From positions 1,736,001-1,800,000 of the forward strand of contig NC_085849.1 in NCBI RefSeq assembly GCF_020906515.1: a stretch of 64,000 nucleotides of DNA, given 5' to 3'. The stretch is from Vanrija pseudolonga. Lineage: Eukaryota; Basidiomycota; Tremellomycetes; Trichosporonales; Trichosporonaceae. A program made the translations under genes and the position numbers. The notes beneath the pieces were generated by a model. The model saw only the letters and a list, made by a program, of their open reading frames with translations. It searched no databases and was not told the DNA's origin. Of the stretch, positions 21,050-33,100 are shown one piece after another. Numbering within the stretch: the stretch's first letter is position 1; every line of letters begins with the position of its first letter.

Positions 21050-23384
21050 ATGCTCTCAAGGCCTGCCGCTCGCCTCCTCCGCGCGCAGCCCTCGGCGCGC
21101 GTCCCCGCCCTCACAAGGTATATCTCGACCCCTTCTTCCTCGTCGTCGTCATCATCAGCCGCGACAAAGAAGGCCGGAAAGCCCCTCCACACGTCGTCGT
21201 CGCAGCACGTCGCCGCCACCAACCCCGCCAATGTCGAGTACGCCGGCATCAAGGGCCGCAACACCATGACCCCCGAGGCCAAGGAGCGCATCCGCGACCA
21301 CGCCAGGAGGATCCAGAGCTCGGCCGTCGCCAGCGACCCTGCTGCCGCTGTCCGCCCCGCCCCCGCCCCCCACTTCCAGGCGCCCCCTCATCAGAACACG
21401 GCCGAGTCGCCATATGCCGTCTCTGAGGAGGACCCCAATATCCGCGATGGCTACGACCACTCGTAAGTGTCGAGAGCTTGCGTCATGTTCTGTGCGACAA
21501 AGCTCGCACAGAACTTGCCGAAGTCGGGTATTACCCCTGCAGGCCACTTGATAGGCCGTGCTCGCCCGTGCCCCCCCGCTCGCTTGTAGCTAACCTTTCA
21601 GGTTCATTGGCCTCTCCGGTGGTCAGATCTTCCACGAGATGATGCTCCGCCACGACGTCAAGCAGATCTTTGGATACCCTGGCGGTGCCATTCTCCCCGT
21701 GTTCGACGCTATCCATGACTCGCCTCACTTTAACTTTGTCCTCCCCCGCCACGAGCAGGGTGCCGGCCACATGGCCGAGGGTTACGCCCGTATCACTGGC
21801 AAGCCCGGTGTCGTCCTCGTCACCTCGGGCCCTGGTGCTACCAACGTCATCACCCCCATGCAGGACGCTCTTTCGGACGGTATCCCCATGGTTGTGTTCT
21901 GTGGTCAGGTCGCCACCAACCTGATCGGCTCGGACGCCTTCCAGGAGGCCGACGTTGTCGGTATCTCGCGCAGCTGCACAAAGTGGAACGTCATGGTCAA
22001 GGACGTTGCCGAGCTCCCCCGCCGCATCAACGAGGCCTTCAAGATTGCCACCACTGGCCGCCCCGGCCCCGTGCTCGTCGACCTGCCCAAGGACGTCACC
22101 GCCGCCATCCTCCGCACCCCCATCCCCGCCAAGACTGTCCAGCCCGGCAACTCGGCCCTCCCCGCCAACCCCCTGGCCCCCGTTGTCACCAACACTTCGC
22201 CTGGCGAGTCGCACCTCATTACCAAGGCTGCCGACCTCATCAACCGCGCCAAGCGCCCCATCATCTACGCTGGTAACGGTGTTCTCTCGTCGCCCGAGGG
22301 CCCTGAGCTCCTCCGCCAGCTCTCGGAGATTGGCGACATCCCCGTCACCACCACCCTCCAGGGTCTCGGTGCCTACGACGAGCGCGCCGACAAGTCGCTC
22401 CACATGATCGGCATGCACGGTGCCGCTTACGCCAACTTTGCCATGCAGGAGGCCGACGTTGTCATTGCCCTTGGTGCCCGTTTCGACGACCGTATCACTG
22501 GCAAGGTCGACACTTTTGCTCCCGCCGCCAAGCAGGCCGCCCAGGAGGGCACTGGTGGTATCATCCACTTTGAGATCCAGCCCAAGAACATCAACAAGAT
22601 TATCGAGGCCAACATTCCCATCCTTGGCGACGTCGTCGCCTCGCTCCGCGAGCTTGTGCCCCAGATCAAGGAGGTCGACCGCTCAGCCTGGATCTCGCGC
22701 ATCAAGGGCAACAAGGAGAAGTACCCCTTCACCTTCACTCCGTCCAAGGCTGGCGAGCGCATGAAGCCCCAGGAGATTGTCAAGGAGCTCGACCGCCAGG
22801 CCGAGGCCATTGGCAAGGAGAAGGTCATCATTTCCACCGGTGTCGGCCAGCACCAGATGTGGGCCTGCCAGTACTACCGCTGGTCTGAGCCTCGCTCGTT
22901 CATCTCGTCGGGTGGTCTCGGCACCATGGGCTTTGGTCTTCCCGCCGCTATCGGCGCCAAGGTCGCTGCGCCGGAGAAGATTGTCGTCGACATTGACGGT
23001 GACGCCTCGTTCTCGATGACGGCCATGGAGCTCCAGACTGCCAACCAGTACAACATTGGTGTCAAGGTGCTCCTGTTCAACAACGAGTTCCAGGGCATGG
23101 TCGAGCAGTGGCAGGACCTCTTCTACGAGAACCGCTACTCGCACACTCGCATGTCCAACCCCGACTTCCAAAAGCTCTCCGAGGCCATGGGCGCCAAGGC
23201 GCTCAAGTGTGAGAAGAAGGAGGACCTCCCCCGCCTCATGAAGGAGTTCCTCGAGTACGACAACTCGCGCCCGATCGTGTTCGAGGTCATGGTTTCGTCC
23301 GAGCACGTCTACCCCATGGTCCCAGCAGGCAAGGCTCTTCACGAGCAGATCCTCCACCCCCTCCTCCGCGGCAAGACTGCCTAG
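21050..23384 (+). CDS. ILV2: Acetolactate synthase (acetohydroxyacid synthase), catalytic subunit
   Basis: Two exons (21050-21462, 21602-23384) encode 731 residues. The first 60 or so form a mitochondrial targeting region (MLSRPAARLLRAQPSARV, Arg/Ser/Ala-rich, few acids). The thiamine-diphosphate enzyme follows: GYPGGAILPVFDA, the catalytic Glu in LPRHEQGAGHMAEGYAR, GPGATNVITP, and the cofactor GDG..NN motif in DIDGDASFSM and LLFNNEFQG. It makes acetolactate or acetohydroxybutyrate, the first common step of valine, leucine and isoleucine synthesis in mitochondria. The protein is longer than yeast Ilv2 (687) because of a linker rich in Ala/Pro before the enzyme domain. Codon choice is strongly biased (GGT, CTC, GCC), consistent with high expression. 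Confidence 0.97.
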
Positions 23385-23703
23385 GTTATTTCATGTGTTT
23401 TTTAGTATCAATCAATAGGGCGCCGATGTTGCGATGTATTGTGCACGGCGGGACGAGCGTGAGCTGCCGCAGGCAGCGAGCGGGGACAACTTGGGCGAGA
23501 CACTGACTCGAGAGTGTACAATAATGGGTCCAGTAGCAACCACAGGCAGCAGGCGACACCAGGGCCAACCCGTCCACTCGTCGGACCACGCCCGACTCAA
23601 CCTCGCTGCCGGACCACACCCGACACACCCACAACCCCGGCCCCACGCCACAGCCCAGAAATACCAGTACATGTCCTAATATACAAGCCGCCCCACACGC
23701 CGC
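23385..23703. other. 3' intergenic between convergent ILV2 and SDHAF2
   Basis: No gene; contains only the 3' ends of the two convergent genes. Confidence 0.6.
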
Positions 23704-24515
23704 CTACTTGAGCACCTCGGTGAGCTCGGGCATGCGGCGCGAGACCTTTTCGTCGTTGCGCGCGTGCTTGCGCAGCCTGGGGTGTTAGTGGGTTGTAGTG
23801 CAGTGTCAGAACTATAACCCACTTGGCCATGAGCTCCGTCTTGGCCCAGCGCTCGGGCACGGGCTTCTTGTCGACACACCAGTAGTAGATGTCCCAGTCG
23901 GGCTCGTCGAGGAACTGGGTGTGTGTCAGTTGGTGTGGTGTTGCGTGCGTGGCGGGTGGGCGTCTTCACCGCGTCGACCTCCGTGGGGCTTCCACCTTCC
24001 TCGGTGCAAGCTGACGGTATCATGGACTGGAGCTCGCAGCTAACTCGAGCTCGCAGCACGTACGTCCGACTCGTACCTAGCCCCACCCCCCACCCCCCAC
24101 CCCCCACCCCCCACCCCCCACGCCCCACCCCCCACCCCCTCGCAGCTCGCTCCGCTCGCTCCTCGGCCAGACGCACCTTGTCAAACTCCTGCATCTGCGC
24201 CACATCCATCCCCGGCAGCTGGTCGCGCGCAAACGTGCTCAGCAGCAGGTCGGCCTCGAGCACGCCGCGCTTGCGCGTCTGGTAGATCAGGCGCGCGCGG
24301 AGCGCCTGCGGCGTCTCGCCCGTGCGGTCGATGGGCGTCGGCATGCCCCATTCCTCGACGACGTCCTGCGGGTTGCGCAGCTTGTTCGCCTCGATCATCT
24401 CGCGCGACAGGGGGAGGGGGAAGGGGTCGGCGCGGGCGAGGGGGGTTGTGGAGAAGGCGCGGGTGGCGAGGCGCGCTGGCCTCGCGCGGGTGAGGAGGCG
24501 GAGTGCAGCGGACAT
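23704..24515 (-). CDS. SDH5: Succinate dehydrogenase assembly factor 2 (flavinator SdhAF2/Sdh5)
   Basis: Three exons (24177-24515, 23823-23914, 23704-23776) encode 167 residues. The N-terminus is a mitochondrial presequence (Arg-rich, LATRAFSTTPLARA). The SdhE-fold core follows: RLIYQTRKRGVLEADLLLSTFA, with the conserved RxxRG motif, then FLDEPDWDIYYW and ELMAKLRKHA. The protein promotes covalent attachment of FAD to the succinate dehydrogenase flavoprotein in the matrix. The first intron is 262 bp, the longest in the window, and contains a G-rich heptamer repeat on the sense strand. Distance to the neighbouring divergent membrane-protein gene is 503 bp. Confidence 0.95.
24081..24139 (-). repeat. 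Heptamer repeat GGGGGGT inside SDH5 intron 1
   Basis: About eight copies of ACCCCCC on the plus strand, reading GGGGGGT in the sense of SDH5 transcription, with one copy altered. The run can in principle form a G-quadruplex in the pre-mRNA. It lies in the largest intron of the window. Confidence 0.75.
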
Positions 24516-25018
24516 GGTGTCTGGTGTGGTGTGGGTGACTGATTCGAACCGTCCAAGTGGAGGACGTAGGACCGAAATGTTGGTGACTGCAGCGCCTCGG
24601 GCAGACTCGTCGCGTGATGACCCGATACCACCGTGGGAAACCCCTGAACCCACGTGGCCGGCAAACCGGGTCACTTTGAGGGTCGTGGCGCAGGGCAGCC
24701 GCGGCGTGGCAGGGCGCGTCGTCGGGCTATTGTTCACGGCATGCAGTGAGCACGCTGGGCACATGCTCGGCGTGCAGCTGCACGCTGCGTGGGTGCCGCC
24801 GCCTTGTCGTCATAATCGCAGGGCGCGCGCGATTGACATTTGAGTGACACGACCAACGGCACGGCTATGCCTATGGCGATGGGAAAAAGCAAAGAAACAT
24901 TTGCTGCATCCGGGTAACATCAGCCTGGCAGTGCGTGCTAAAAGCTCGAACGAGGTGCCCCCCCGACAATCTCAATCGCACACTTCCCCCTCCCCCTTCC
25001 TCGCACCACAATAACAAA
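24516..25018. other. Divergent promoter region, SDH5 / repeat-bearing membrane protein
   Basis: No gene. The last 60 bp before the rightward ATG are pyrimidine-rich and end in an A-rich AATAACAAA context before ATG. Confidence 0.5.
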
Positions 25019-26687
25019 ATGGACGCACAGTTCCTCGAAGACCAGGTCCTAGGTATGTCACCGCCAGTGTGGCACTGGCCGTGGCCCGCCGTGTGGGAAG
25101 CCTAGGCTGTCACTCACACACACACCACCGCAGACCTCGCGAGCCAGCTCCTCACGGCGAGGCTTGAACCGTGAGAATCAGATCGAGGTGGGCGACGGCG
25201 GCGCGTGGCGGCCGGCGTGCAGCTCGCCACTCGCAGTGGCGTGCACGCGAGCAGCACGCCGCCTCCCCCGTCGCCACCGCCATCTTCCCTCTCACAAGAC
25301 CCAGCTCACCCACCCCGCAGCGACGCAACCGACGACGTTGCGTCCAAGTTCGCCCCCGACGCCGTGCTCGACACGCCGGCGTACCGCGCGCGCGGGAGCC
25401 AGAGTATCGCCGACACGCTGGCGCTGCACAGCCACTTTGGCAGCGGCGAGGTCGCCAAGTCGGAGTGGGACGACGAGTGGGTGGCGTGGCCCTGTCGGGG
25501 TATTCAAGCGGACACGATGATCTGACTACGCCCGCAGGAAGAAGACGTCGACCCTGTCCATCAAGCTCTCCTACGCCCTGCCCACCGACAAGCTCCCCTG
25601 GCCGCTCACGCTCGCGCAGCACCTGCACCTCCCGTTCGAGTACCACAAGGTGCGCGTGCAGCTCGCCGCCGACGAGAGCGTGCCGACGAGCTCGGACGCC
25701 GCCTCGCCCTCAAAGTACCACGTCTCAAAGGTCACCGTGCCGCACAGGAAGCAGCACCGCCTGCTGCACCTGTTCGAGCGGGTCGTGTGAGTCGGCGCTG
25801 ATCGGCCGGCAGCAAGACACCACTGATTCGCCCAGGCTCTTCCTCCTGGTCCCCTTCGTCCCCTTTGTCGTCTTCCTCGGCGTCGTGGTCATGAAGTTCC
25901 TCCATAGGCACCCGCTTGCCGAGGGCGCCATCAAGCTGTACTTTGCCGCGGTCAAGGAGATTGTCGTATTCTTCTGGCGCGCGGCGGTCGACATTGTCCG
26001 CGTGCTCATTCCCGTCGGCGCCCTCGCCGCCGACAAGATTACGCAGATCCAGGACGAGTGAGTGGGCGTTGGGGCGGGCGGAGGCGGCGTGGCGCCAGCC
26101 GCTGACGGCAAAGGCAAAACGGAACCTCGACCGACGTCGGCGCGTCGCCCACTGCTAGCCCGGTGCGCCGCGAGTCCCGCCTGGTGGTCGAGGAGCGCAA
26201 GGTGGAGGTGAAGAAGGAGAAGGAGCACAAGCACAAGGCCGAGCACAAGCCGAAGCACGAGTCGAAGAAGGCCGAGCCCAAGCCCAAGGCCGCCGAGCCC
26301 AAGGCCCAGCCTACGAGCGAAGTCGCGCGCGAGGAGCAGGCGGCGGAGGAGCACCGCGCGCCGCACCCTCTCTCGAAGGACGAAGTCCACGTCGCGCCCT
26401 CGCCGGCCGGCGCGCCGTCCTTTGCCGCCGCGGCGGCCGAGCAGCCGGGCGACAAGGCCGAGCGCACCGAGGTCGCGCGCGAGGAGCAGGCGGCCGAGCA
26501 GCACACGGCGCCGCACCCGCTGTCGAAGGACGAGGTGCACGTCCCGCCTGCGCCGGCTGGCGCGGTGTCGTTCGCGGCCGCTGCTGGCGAGCACCCGTCC
26601 ACCGAGTCGTCGTGCTCTGGCTCGCCGCCCTCCGAGGGCGCTGCTAAGAAGAAGAAGACGAGTGGGTCGCGTGGCGTGCCGTTGTGA
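25019..26687 (+). CDS. Uncharacterised single-pass membrane protein with duplicated 50-residue C-terminal unit
   Basis: Six exons (25019-25052, 25134-25170, 25321-25476, 25538-25786, 25836-26057, 26159-26687) give 408 residues. Residues 25-158 look like a small alpha/beta domain (KFAPDAVLDTPAYRARGSQS and KLSYALP..LPFEYHKV); an NTF2-like fold is a guess. A hydrophobic helix (about 160-181, FLLVPFVPFVVFLGVVVMKF) is followed by a second amphipathic stretch. The C-terminal part is Lys/Glu/His-rich and contains two consecutive units of about 50 residues, each with EVAREEQAAE, APHPLSKDEVHV and SFAAAA. I do not recognise the family. The third-exon donor was placed at GA/GTGGGT because only that phase joins the next exon. 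Confidence 0.78.
26316..26600 (+). repeat. Internal coding repeat, two units of about 150 bp
   Basis: Two in-frame units offset by exactly 150 bp (50 codons) encode matching blocks around residues 286-335 and 336-381 of the membrane protein. Differences are scattered and conservative, so the protein sequence seems under selection. Confidence 0.8.
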
Positions 26688-26868
26688 TGATCGCTGACAG
26701 ACTAGACAAGAAGAAGAACCACACCAAGAGTCAGCTATAGTGTGTCCCTAGTCGTCGCGGTATACTATGTCACTTGTGGTTCTGCATGCGTGCGTGCGTT
26801 CGTTCTATGATGCCAAGTATTTACAGTGAAGATGATGCTATTATCAAGGGTAGTCTAAGGCCGCGCGG

Positions 26869-28781
26869 CTACAGGACTCGGACGCCGTCAGCGACGGCAC
26901 GCCACTGCGCCACATCGATGCCGGGTACGCCGATCACGGCGAGCTGCTGCGCGAGCACGATGAACGCGTCCGCCGTCTCGCCAGCACGTACGCGGCGTTC
27001 TCCGCGCGCGGGCGGCGGGCCAAAGAACGCGTTGAGCGTGCGGGCTGATGCGATCGAGCGGGCAAGCGGGCGCTGGAGCTCGTGTCCGGGCGGCAGCGAC
27101 GAGTCGAGCGCGTTGAGCTGCTCGACCAGATGCCCCGTGAGCGCTTGCGGCGTCGCGAGCACGGCCGTCGTCACTGGCGTCTGCGTCGGCGTCGCCATCG
27201 AGATGGAAATGCACACGTTGCCCAGCAGCGGGAGGAGGAGCGACGCGAGGTGTGGCGGGAGGCGCGTCGGCGGGGGCGGGGGCGAGGGTGCGCGTTGCGG
27301 CGGAGGTGGGGGTGGAGGCGCCATAGGCTGTGGCGGTGCGGGCAAGACAAGCTGCTTCTGGCCACCGCCGTAGGGCCGCGGTGGTGGCGGGCGCGCTCCA
27401 GGCGCCGAGGGCGGCAGGGGGGCAGGCGAGCCCGAGGCTCCGCGCGACCGCGCGGCAGCCATAGCAGCCGCCAGCTCGGCATTGGCGGCGTCCAACCCGC
27501 CGCCGCCGCCGCCAAGCGACCGCCGCGGCTGGTGGTAGCTCTGGCGCGGTGGCCCAGCCCCACCTGGGCCTGGGGGCGGCTGGCGCGCGACGGCGCTCAT
27601 AGCCGACGCGAAGGCCGATCTCGGCGCTGGGCCCTGGTTGCCACGCGCCGCGGCGACCTCTCGCGCCCACTCGCCGGGCTTGATGCCCTCGCGCGGAGCG
27701 TTGGGCGGTGGCATTGCAAGGTCTGTCCTGTCGAAGATTGGATACTCGTTAATCTCGGCGTCTGTTATCTGTGCCAAGGGCGTAAGTGGGCGCTCCTTTG
27801 GGCTGACGCGACGACTCACTGGCTCGGTGTCGATCTCCATGCACTCGTCGCCATTCCACTCGACCCCGAGGCTGCGCGCAATGGCCGGGAGCGGTTCGTT
27901 TGCGGGGAATGTAGAAACGTGTTCCGTCTCTGCGCGGAGCGAGAGGATCCGGTCGTCGGTCCACAGAGACACGGGCGTGCCAAGGTCCGCGAAGTAAAGG
28001 CAGCAGAAGAGGATGTCGTCGTCGCCTTCGCGTGCACCTTGCGACGCGAGCGCAAACTTGCTCGCGGCCGCCTGCTGCTCTGTGCGCTTCTGCCCGCGCA
28101 CGCGCCCTCGTCCGCCTCGGAGCTGACCCCGCGCGATGCTCAAGAGCCAGTTGGTAGCGCGGCGCGCAGTTTCGCCCAGCGACTCGTCGGGGCGTGCAGG
28201 GGAGGGGTTGGGCTTGATTGACGACTTGAGGCCGTCGAGTTCTGGAGAGGAGGTGGGTGAGCGAGCGAGCGACGATGAGAGTGAGAAAGAAAGAGAGCAC
28301 AAGCACAAGCAGGATCGATCGGCCCAGCTGTGCGCGAGCGACGACCAAGGTGAGAGGCAGCACCTCGCACAAGGGCGCAGCCGGTGCAGCGCAGCGCAGG
28401 GCCATAGCTGAGCTCGTGCCACCACCGCCCAGCACCCCGAGTCCCTGCCGACTTACCAGCAACCACGCGCCCAGGCAGCAATATCCACGCCGAGACACTC
28501 ATCGCCGCCAGGCGGTCATGCAGCGCGCGCACCTCGTCGAAGCGGGACAGGAAGACGTTGGTGTCGATAACGAGGTAGTGGGTTGCCGTGGTGTCGGCGT
28601 TGTGTGCCGGCGTGACGGCGGGGGAGGGGGCGTGCTCGGCGCTGGCAGCAACACCAGAGCCAGTGACGCCGCCGGTCGGCGTGGAGTACCCGCTTAACTG
28701 CTCCTCGAGGTACATGAGCACTTGCGACGGCGAGCGCACGCCGACGCCGGGCTCCCAGTCCATGCCGCTGTCGTCGGCCAT
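26869..28781 (-). CDS. SWT1: PIN-domain endoribonuclease SWT1 (nuclear mRNP quality control)
   Basis: Two exons (28457-28781, 26869-28241) encode 565 residues. The PIN nuclease domain is read from YLVIDTNVFLSRFDEVRALH (first catalytic Asp), AELDGLKSS across the splice, GDDDILFCCLYFADLG and LWTDDRILSLRAE, the last holding the distal Asp cluster. Swt1 cleaves defective nuclear RNPs at the nuclear periphery. The middle is low-complexity, with proline runs (about residues 395-430, PPPPPPPQRAPSPPPPP) that could bind SH3 or profilin-type partners. The C-terminal about 110 residues (from SLLLPLLGNV) form a conserved-looking helical region. The 215-bp intron interrupts the catalytic domain just before AELDGLK. 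It shares a 274-bp promoter region with the divergent HTH gene. Confidence 0.88.
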
Positions 28782-29055
28782 GAACGTGTACTTCGCATGT
28801 GGCGGGTAGGAGGTCGCACGGGCCGGCCAGTGTGGCTGTCGTGTGGGTGTGTGTGGTGGTAGTGGTGAACTGGACTGAACCGTGTCGAGCGAGTGGAGGC
28901 GGCGACGTCAATGTCGCCGAGCTGCGTGGTGGATGATTTCTCTTTTCGCCCTGAGTTTCGTACTACTAGCCGGCCTGAAACAAACAACGCCAGACCAGTA
29001 TGCCAAGGCCTTGTCCTCGTCGTGCTGATCATCGTCCACACCACCTGCCTGCACC

Positions 29056-29690
29056 ATGAACCCCGCGCCGCGCACGATATACGCTCCACAAGAGGCGTGG
29101 GCGCCGCCACCGCACGAGCAGTACCAGTACCAGCAGCACCACTACGCCCAACACCACTACCCCCTGCAGCAACAACAACAACAACAACAGCACTACTACC
29201 CCTCAGCCCACGTCCCACCCGCCCCCGCCCCCGTACAGCGACGACACCGCACCACGCCCCCGGAGGAACGGCACGCGCTGATCGCGCTCGTGTTATCAGG
29301 CCGCACGATATCCAGCGCGGCGGCGCAGCTCAACCTGCCGCAGGCCACCGCCTCGCGCATCGTATGTCCTGCCCCCCTGTCTCTGCTCACACGCCTACGT
29401 AGATGCGCCAGTACAAAGAACGCGGGCACGCCTCCCCCCTCCCCCCACCAGGCAGACCACACAAGCTCGACGCGCGCACGCAGGCCGCCATCCTCGCTGA
29501 CCTGGGGCAAGAAAACGCGCCCTGGGACGTGTTCGCGGACCGGTACGCGACCACGCCGGCCATTGTGCGCCGCCTCGCGCTCGCGCATGGCGTCGATGCT
29601 AGTCGGCACGGGAAGCAGAGGGTGCTGAGCGATAAGCCGCATAATGTGCGCCGCAGGAAGGGGTTCCTCGAGGCTGGGGGCAAGGTGTAG
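29056..29690 (+). CDS. Transposase-derived DNA-binding protein (two HTH motifs, no catalytic domain)
   Basis: Two exons (29056-29361, 29403-29690) encode 197 residues. A Gln/His/Tyr-rich leader (seven-plus Gln coded by a CAA run near 29168) precedes a first helix-turn-helix, PPEERHALIALVLSGRTISS..QATASRI. After the 41-bp intron comes a GRPHKL linker and a second helical unit, TQAAILADLGQENAPWDVFA. Two HTH units joined by a GRPxK AT-hook-like linker are the DNA-binding layout of Tc1/mariner-type transposases. No DDE/D domain follows; the protein ends in a basic segment (NVRRRKGF). No terminal inverted repeats or target-site duplication are visible, so this reads as a domesticated host gene. 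Target and role unknown. Confidence 0.75.
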
Positions 29691-30117
29691 CCCTGGCGTC
29701 GAGCGGGAGCCACGTTGGGTTCAGCAAACAGAGCTGGGCTCTTGGAGCCAGCCGCTAAGTCACTGCCCCTCCGAGCCCCGCAGCCTCGACTCATGCGAGT
29801 CCCGCAAGCACTAGAGCTTCCGGTCCGCTGAGGCCATGTTATCGGCCAGGCGGTGAAAGCCGCGACAGCTTCACCGGACTGCCACACTAGACACCTGTCA
29901 TGGCTTCGTGTTCGAACCCCTGCGATGTGCCACTGTAGCCGTTGTAACACCATCCTTGTCTGTAGCAGCACCCCTACGCACCCCCACCACCATCGATACA
30001 GTTCTAGTTCCATTCTGTGCTTTACGGAACACTGAATAGTCTACATGCTATGGTGGTGTTTCATGCGCTGCGCAGTACAACATGTTGCGTCGGCTTCTTC
30101 TGCTTCCCCTTCCTCTC
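29691..30117. other. 3' intergenic between convergent HTH and SWI1 genes
   Basis: No gene. A TTCGAAC stretch at about 29910 was tested as a tRNA T-loop and rejected because the flanking stem does not pair. Confidence 0.5.
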
Positions 30118-33100
30118 CTAACCACGCCAAAGCCCGTCGAGCTCTGCAAACGTCGGCCCGTCCACACGGAACATTGGCCCTCTGCCACTTCCCCATCCCA
30201 TCGACTCGAGAACCCGCTCAGCGTCGTACGCGAGCCATCCGGGCTCGACAGAATCCGACGCAAACTTCCAGCCCTTGCCGTCGACACCGCCAGCAGAGAA
30301 GCTCATGCGCTCAGAGTTGCCGCCCGCGTTGACAGTCCCGTTGAGCACGCCCAGCGTCTCGGCAACGCGGCGCACAAGGATCCCAAATGGCGACGTCTTG
30401 AGCTCGGGGGCGCGCGGAGTGAGGTCGTGCACCAGCCGGGTCAGGACGGCAGTCGCTCCCGGTGTCGAGCGCATACCCGTTCTTGCTCCCTGCGGCGCGA
30501 GGAAGGCAAGAGAGTAGACGGCGAGCGCAACCAGCTCGACGCGACCGAGATAGTCCTCGATCGAGTGCATGGCCTCCAGGTCGCGCTTGGACAACGGGAA
30601 GAGTTTGATGAGGCCGGCAAAGAGGCCAACCAGTTCATCGGCCGGCACCACCGACGCAATGACCTCGCGGTTGTGGTCCAACAGAGCGAGTCTGCCAAAG
30701 GCTTCCAGTGCCCTGTCGACGCTGAGAATTGCAGTTGGTGGCACGTCCCGAATCGAAATGTTGGGGCCGTAGCCAGGCTCGCGCAAGCGGAACGACTCCC
30801 AACCCTCGGTTAAGAATCCAGCGATGAGCTGGAAAATGGACAAGACTGAACGACTGGGAATTGCGCGGAGGTCGAAGAAACCGCCAAGGTTGGTCAAGAT
30901 GGCTACCGATTCTCTCCTGACGCGAGCAAGTTCCAAGACGGAGTACGGCTTGGCGCTGTCGGGCTCTCCTGGCAGGCGAGCAAGAGTAGTCGAGGTGATC
31001 GCGGCCAAGAGGTTGAAGAGCTCGGGCCGAGCCATGTGCTGCTGGTTCTCGGGCAAGAAGGAAAAGTTTCTGATAATGTTGAGGCCTGCGAGCACAATGT
31101 CGGTAGGCCCGCGGGTCTGCTCGCGGCCAGTGTTCAACGAGTCTTCGTTCTCGCTGACCGAGTAGTCAAAGTGATGTCCGAGTTGTTCCAGGTCGCCAAA
31201 CGTGAGGCGCAGGTCCGCCACGAGTGGTGGTACACTTGCGCGTGGTGTTGTAGTGCCGTCGGCAGCTTGGGCCTGCTCCTTCAACCAGGCCTCCAGGCCG
31301 CCATCACCAAGAGCAGCTTCGGCAATCAAGTCGAGAAGCTCGTTGTACACTTCGATCATCGGCAGGATGGGCAATGACGTCGTCGCAGCGTCGTTCTGAG
31401 GCATCGACAGCATGGACAAGACCGTCAAGCCGTATCCGACTTCACGCGGCAATCTCGAGCGTAAGCCCATGAGAACGGCCTCGACGTCGACCTTGAGCTC
31501 TTGCGATGCGTGAGTGGGCCGGCCAAGAAGGTGCTTGGGGAAAGCAGATGCCACTGCTCGTTCATCCCAGCCACCAAGCGTCGGCTGAGGGAAGTGCAGT
31601 GGTCTGTACTCAACCTTGTACCGCTGGCGTTTTGGTACATGAGGAACGGCACTCTGCGGAGCGGAGATTGGCGCCGGCGTTGATGGAGAAGCACTCTTGT
31701 TGTTGTTCGCAAGGTCACGCTTTCTCTTCTTCGCGGGGCCGCCGTCTGCGGTCGTTGGCGTTCCGTTGATGCCGATGGGGGCAACCGCACTCAAGGGCGA
31801 CCCGGCAGCAGCGGTGGCCACGGCGATATCAATCTTTGGTTTTGGTGCAGCGACCGGTGTGGCTGGGGAGGGCGTGTTGGCGGCAGGAGCCGCCACTGGC
31901 GTCGGCGCCGCGGAAGTAGGCGCAATTGGTGTGGGAGCACTGGCTGTTGGCGTTGCGGCGGTGGCGGCGGGGGCTACTGGCTGTGCTGGAGTCACGTCGG
32001 GCACGGCCGGAGGAGCCACCACAGCAGTTGGCGATGGAGTGGCAACAGCTGGAGACGGCGTCGCGGCGATCGCTTGAACGGCAGGCGACGGCGCTGCAAC
32101 TGCGGGAGACGCTGGGGGAATGGATGCCTGGGGCGACGGGGCAATGGCGGTGGGAGTAGGAGCTGACGGAGCCGGGCCCGAAACTGCTCGAGGGGTTCCA
32201 ACGGTCTGGGGTGATGGTGCAGCCATGGGACCACCTGGAGGAGTCGGCGCCACTGGAGAGCCAGCGGCTAGAGGAGGGCGCACACCTCCAGAGGCAGCGA
32301 GGGCAGCTTGTTGCTGCTTTTGGATCTGAGCCATTTTTGACCGGGCCATCGCCTGCTCGAAGCCAAAGATCCAAGCCCGGTAGGCCTCGAGGAGGTACTG
32401 GACAGGATTTGTGGTCGTCTGCGCTGGCGAGGAGGGGTCTTGCCGTGGCAATGTAACAGGCGCAGGGAGCGGGGAAGGAACTCCCTTGGCTGTCAACAGC
32501 TGTTGCCAGACTGGGCTCTCGGTGGGGTTGCCTGGGAAGTCGCGAATGATCTGGAGTGGTCAGCGGCGTTGTGTGATACACCCACCTTCATCAGGCCTCC
32601 TTGTCTGAAGATGGCAAAGAACAGCTCTGTGAGCTCAATCCAAGTCTCGCCCAGCTTGAAGGAGCCGTTGACAAGCTCTGTCGGCATGGGCTGGTTGACG
32701 GTCTTGTAGTACTGAACAAGCGAGTTCAGGAGCTGTTGCTTCTGCAACATTGGCCGCACTGGCATGCCTGGAGGCCGAGCTCCCGGGGCTCCCGGCCCTG
32801 CCAGGCCACCGCCAACAGGTGTTGCTGGTGATGCGCCAAGGGGAGGGCGGATGCCAGCTGCCGATGCCACGGCAGCGATCACGCTCGGCGACGGTGCTGA
32901 GGCAGGAGAGGCAGCCGAAGGCAGGATCGGGTTGCCCGACACGGGCGTGCCCGTTGCGTTGGGAGCAGGCGACGGCGCAGTCGCACTGGCTGCTGCTGGA
33001 GATGGAGCAGTGACCGACGCAGGTGAGGCCGCTGCAGCCGCGGCGACAGTGGCAGCGTTGACGCCTGCTCCGCCAAGCGCGGCAGCATGCTTTGCACGTT

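Noticed and set aside
24535-24560. Second TTCGAAC tRNA-like site
   Set aside because: No T-stem pairing, and it lies in the leader of SDH5.
27800-27830. 17-bp intron inside SWT1
   Set aside because: A GTGAGT...CAG pair exists, but 17 bp is too short to splice and the frame is open without it.
29880-29930. Possible tRNA (TTCGAAC loop)
   Set aside because: The flanking 5-bp stem does not pair beyond one position and no acceptor or anticodon arm was found.
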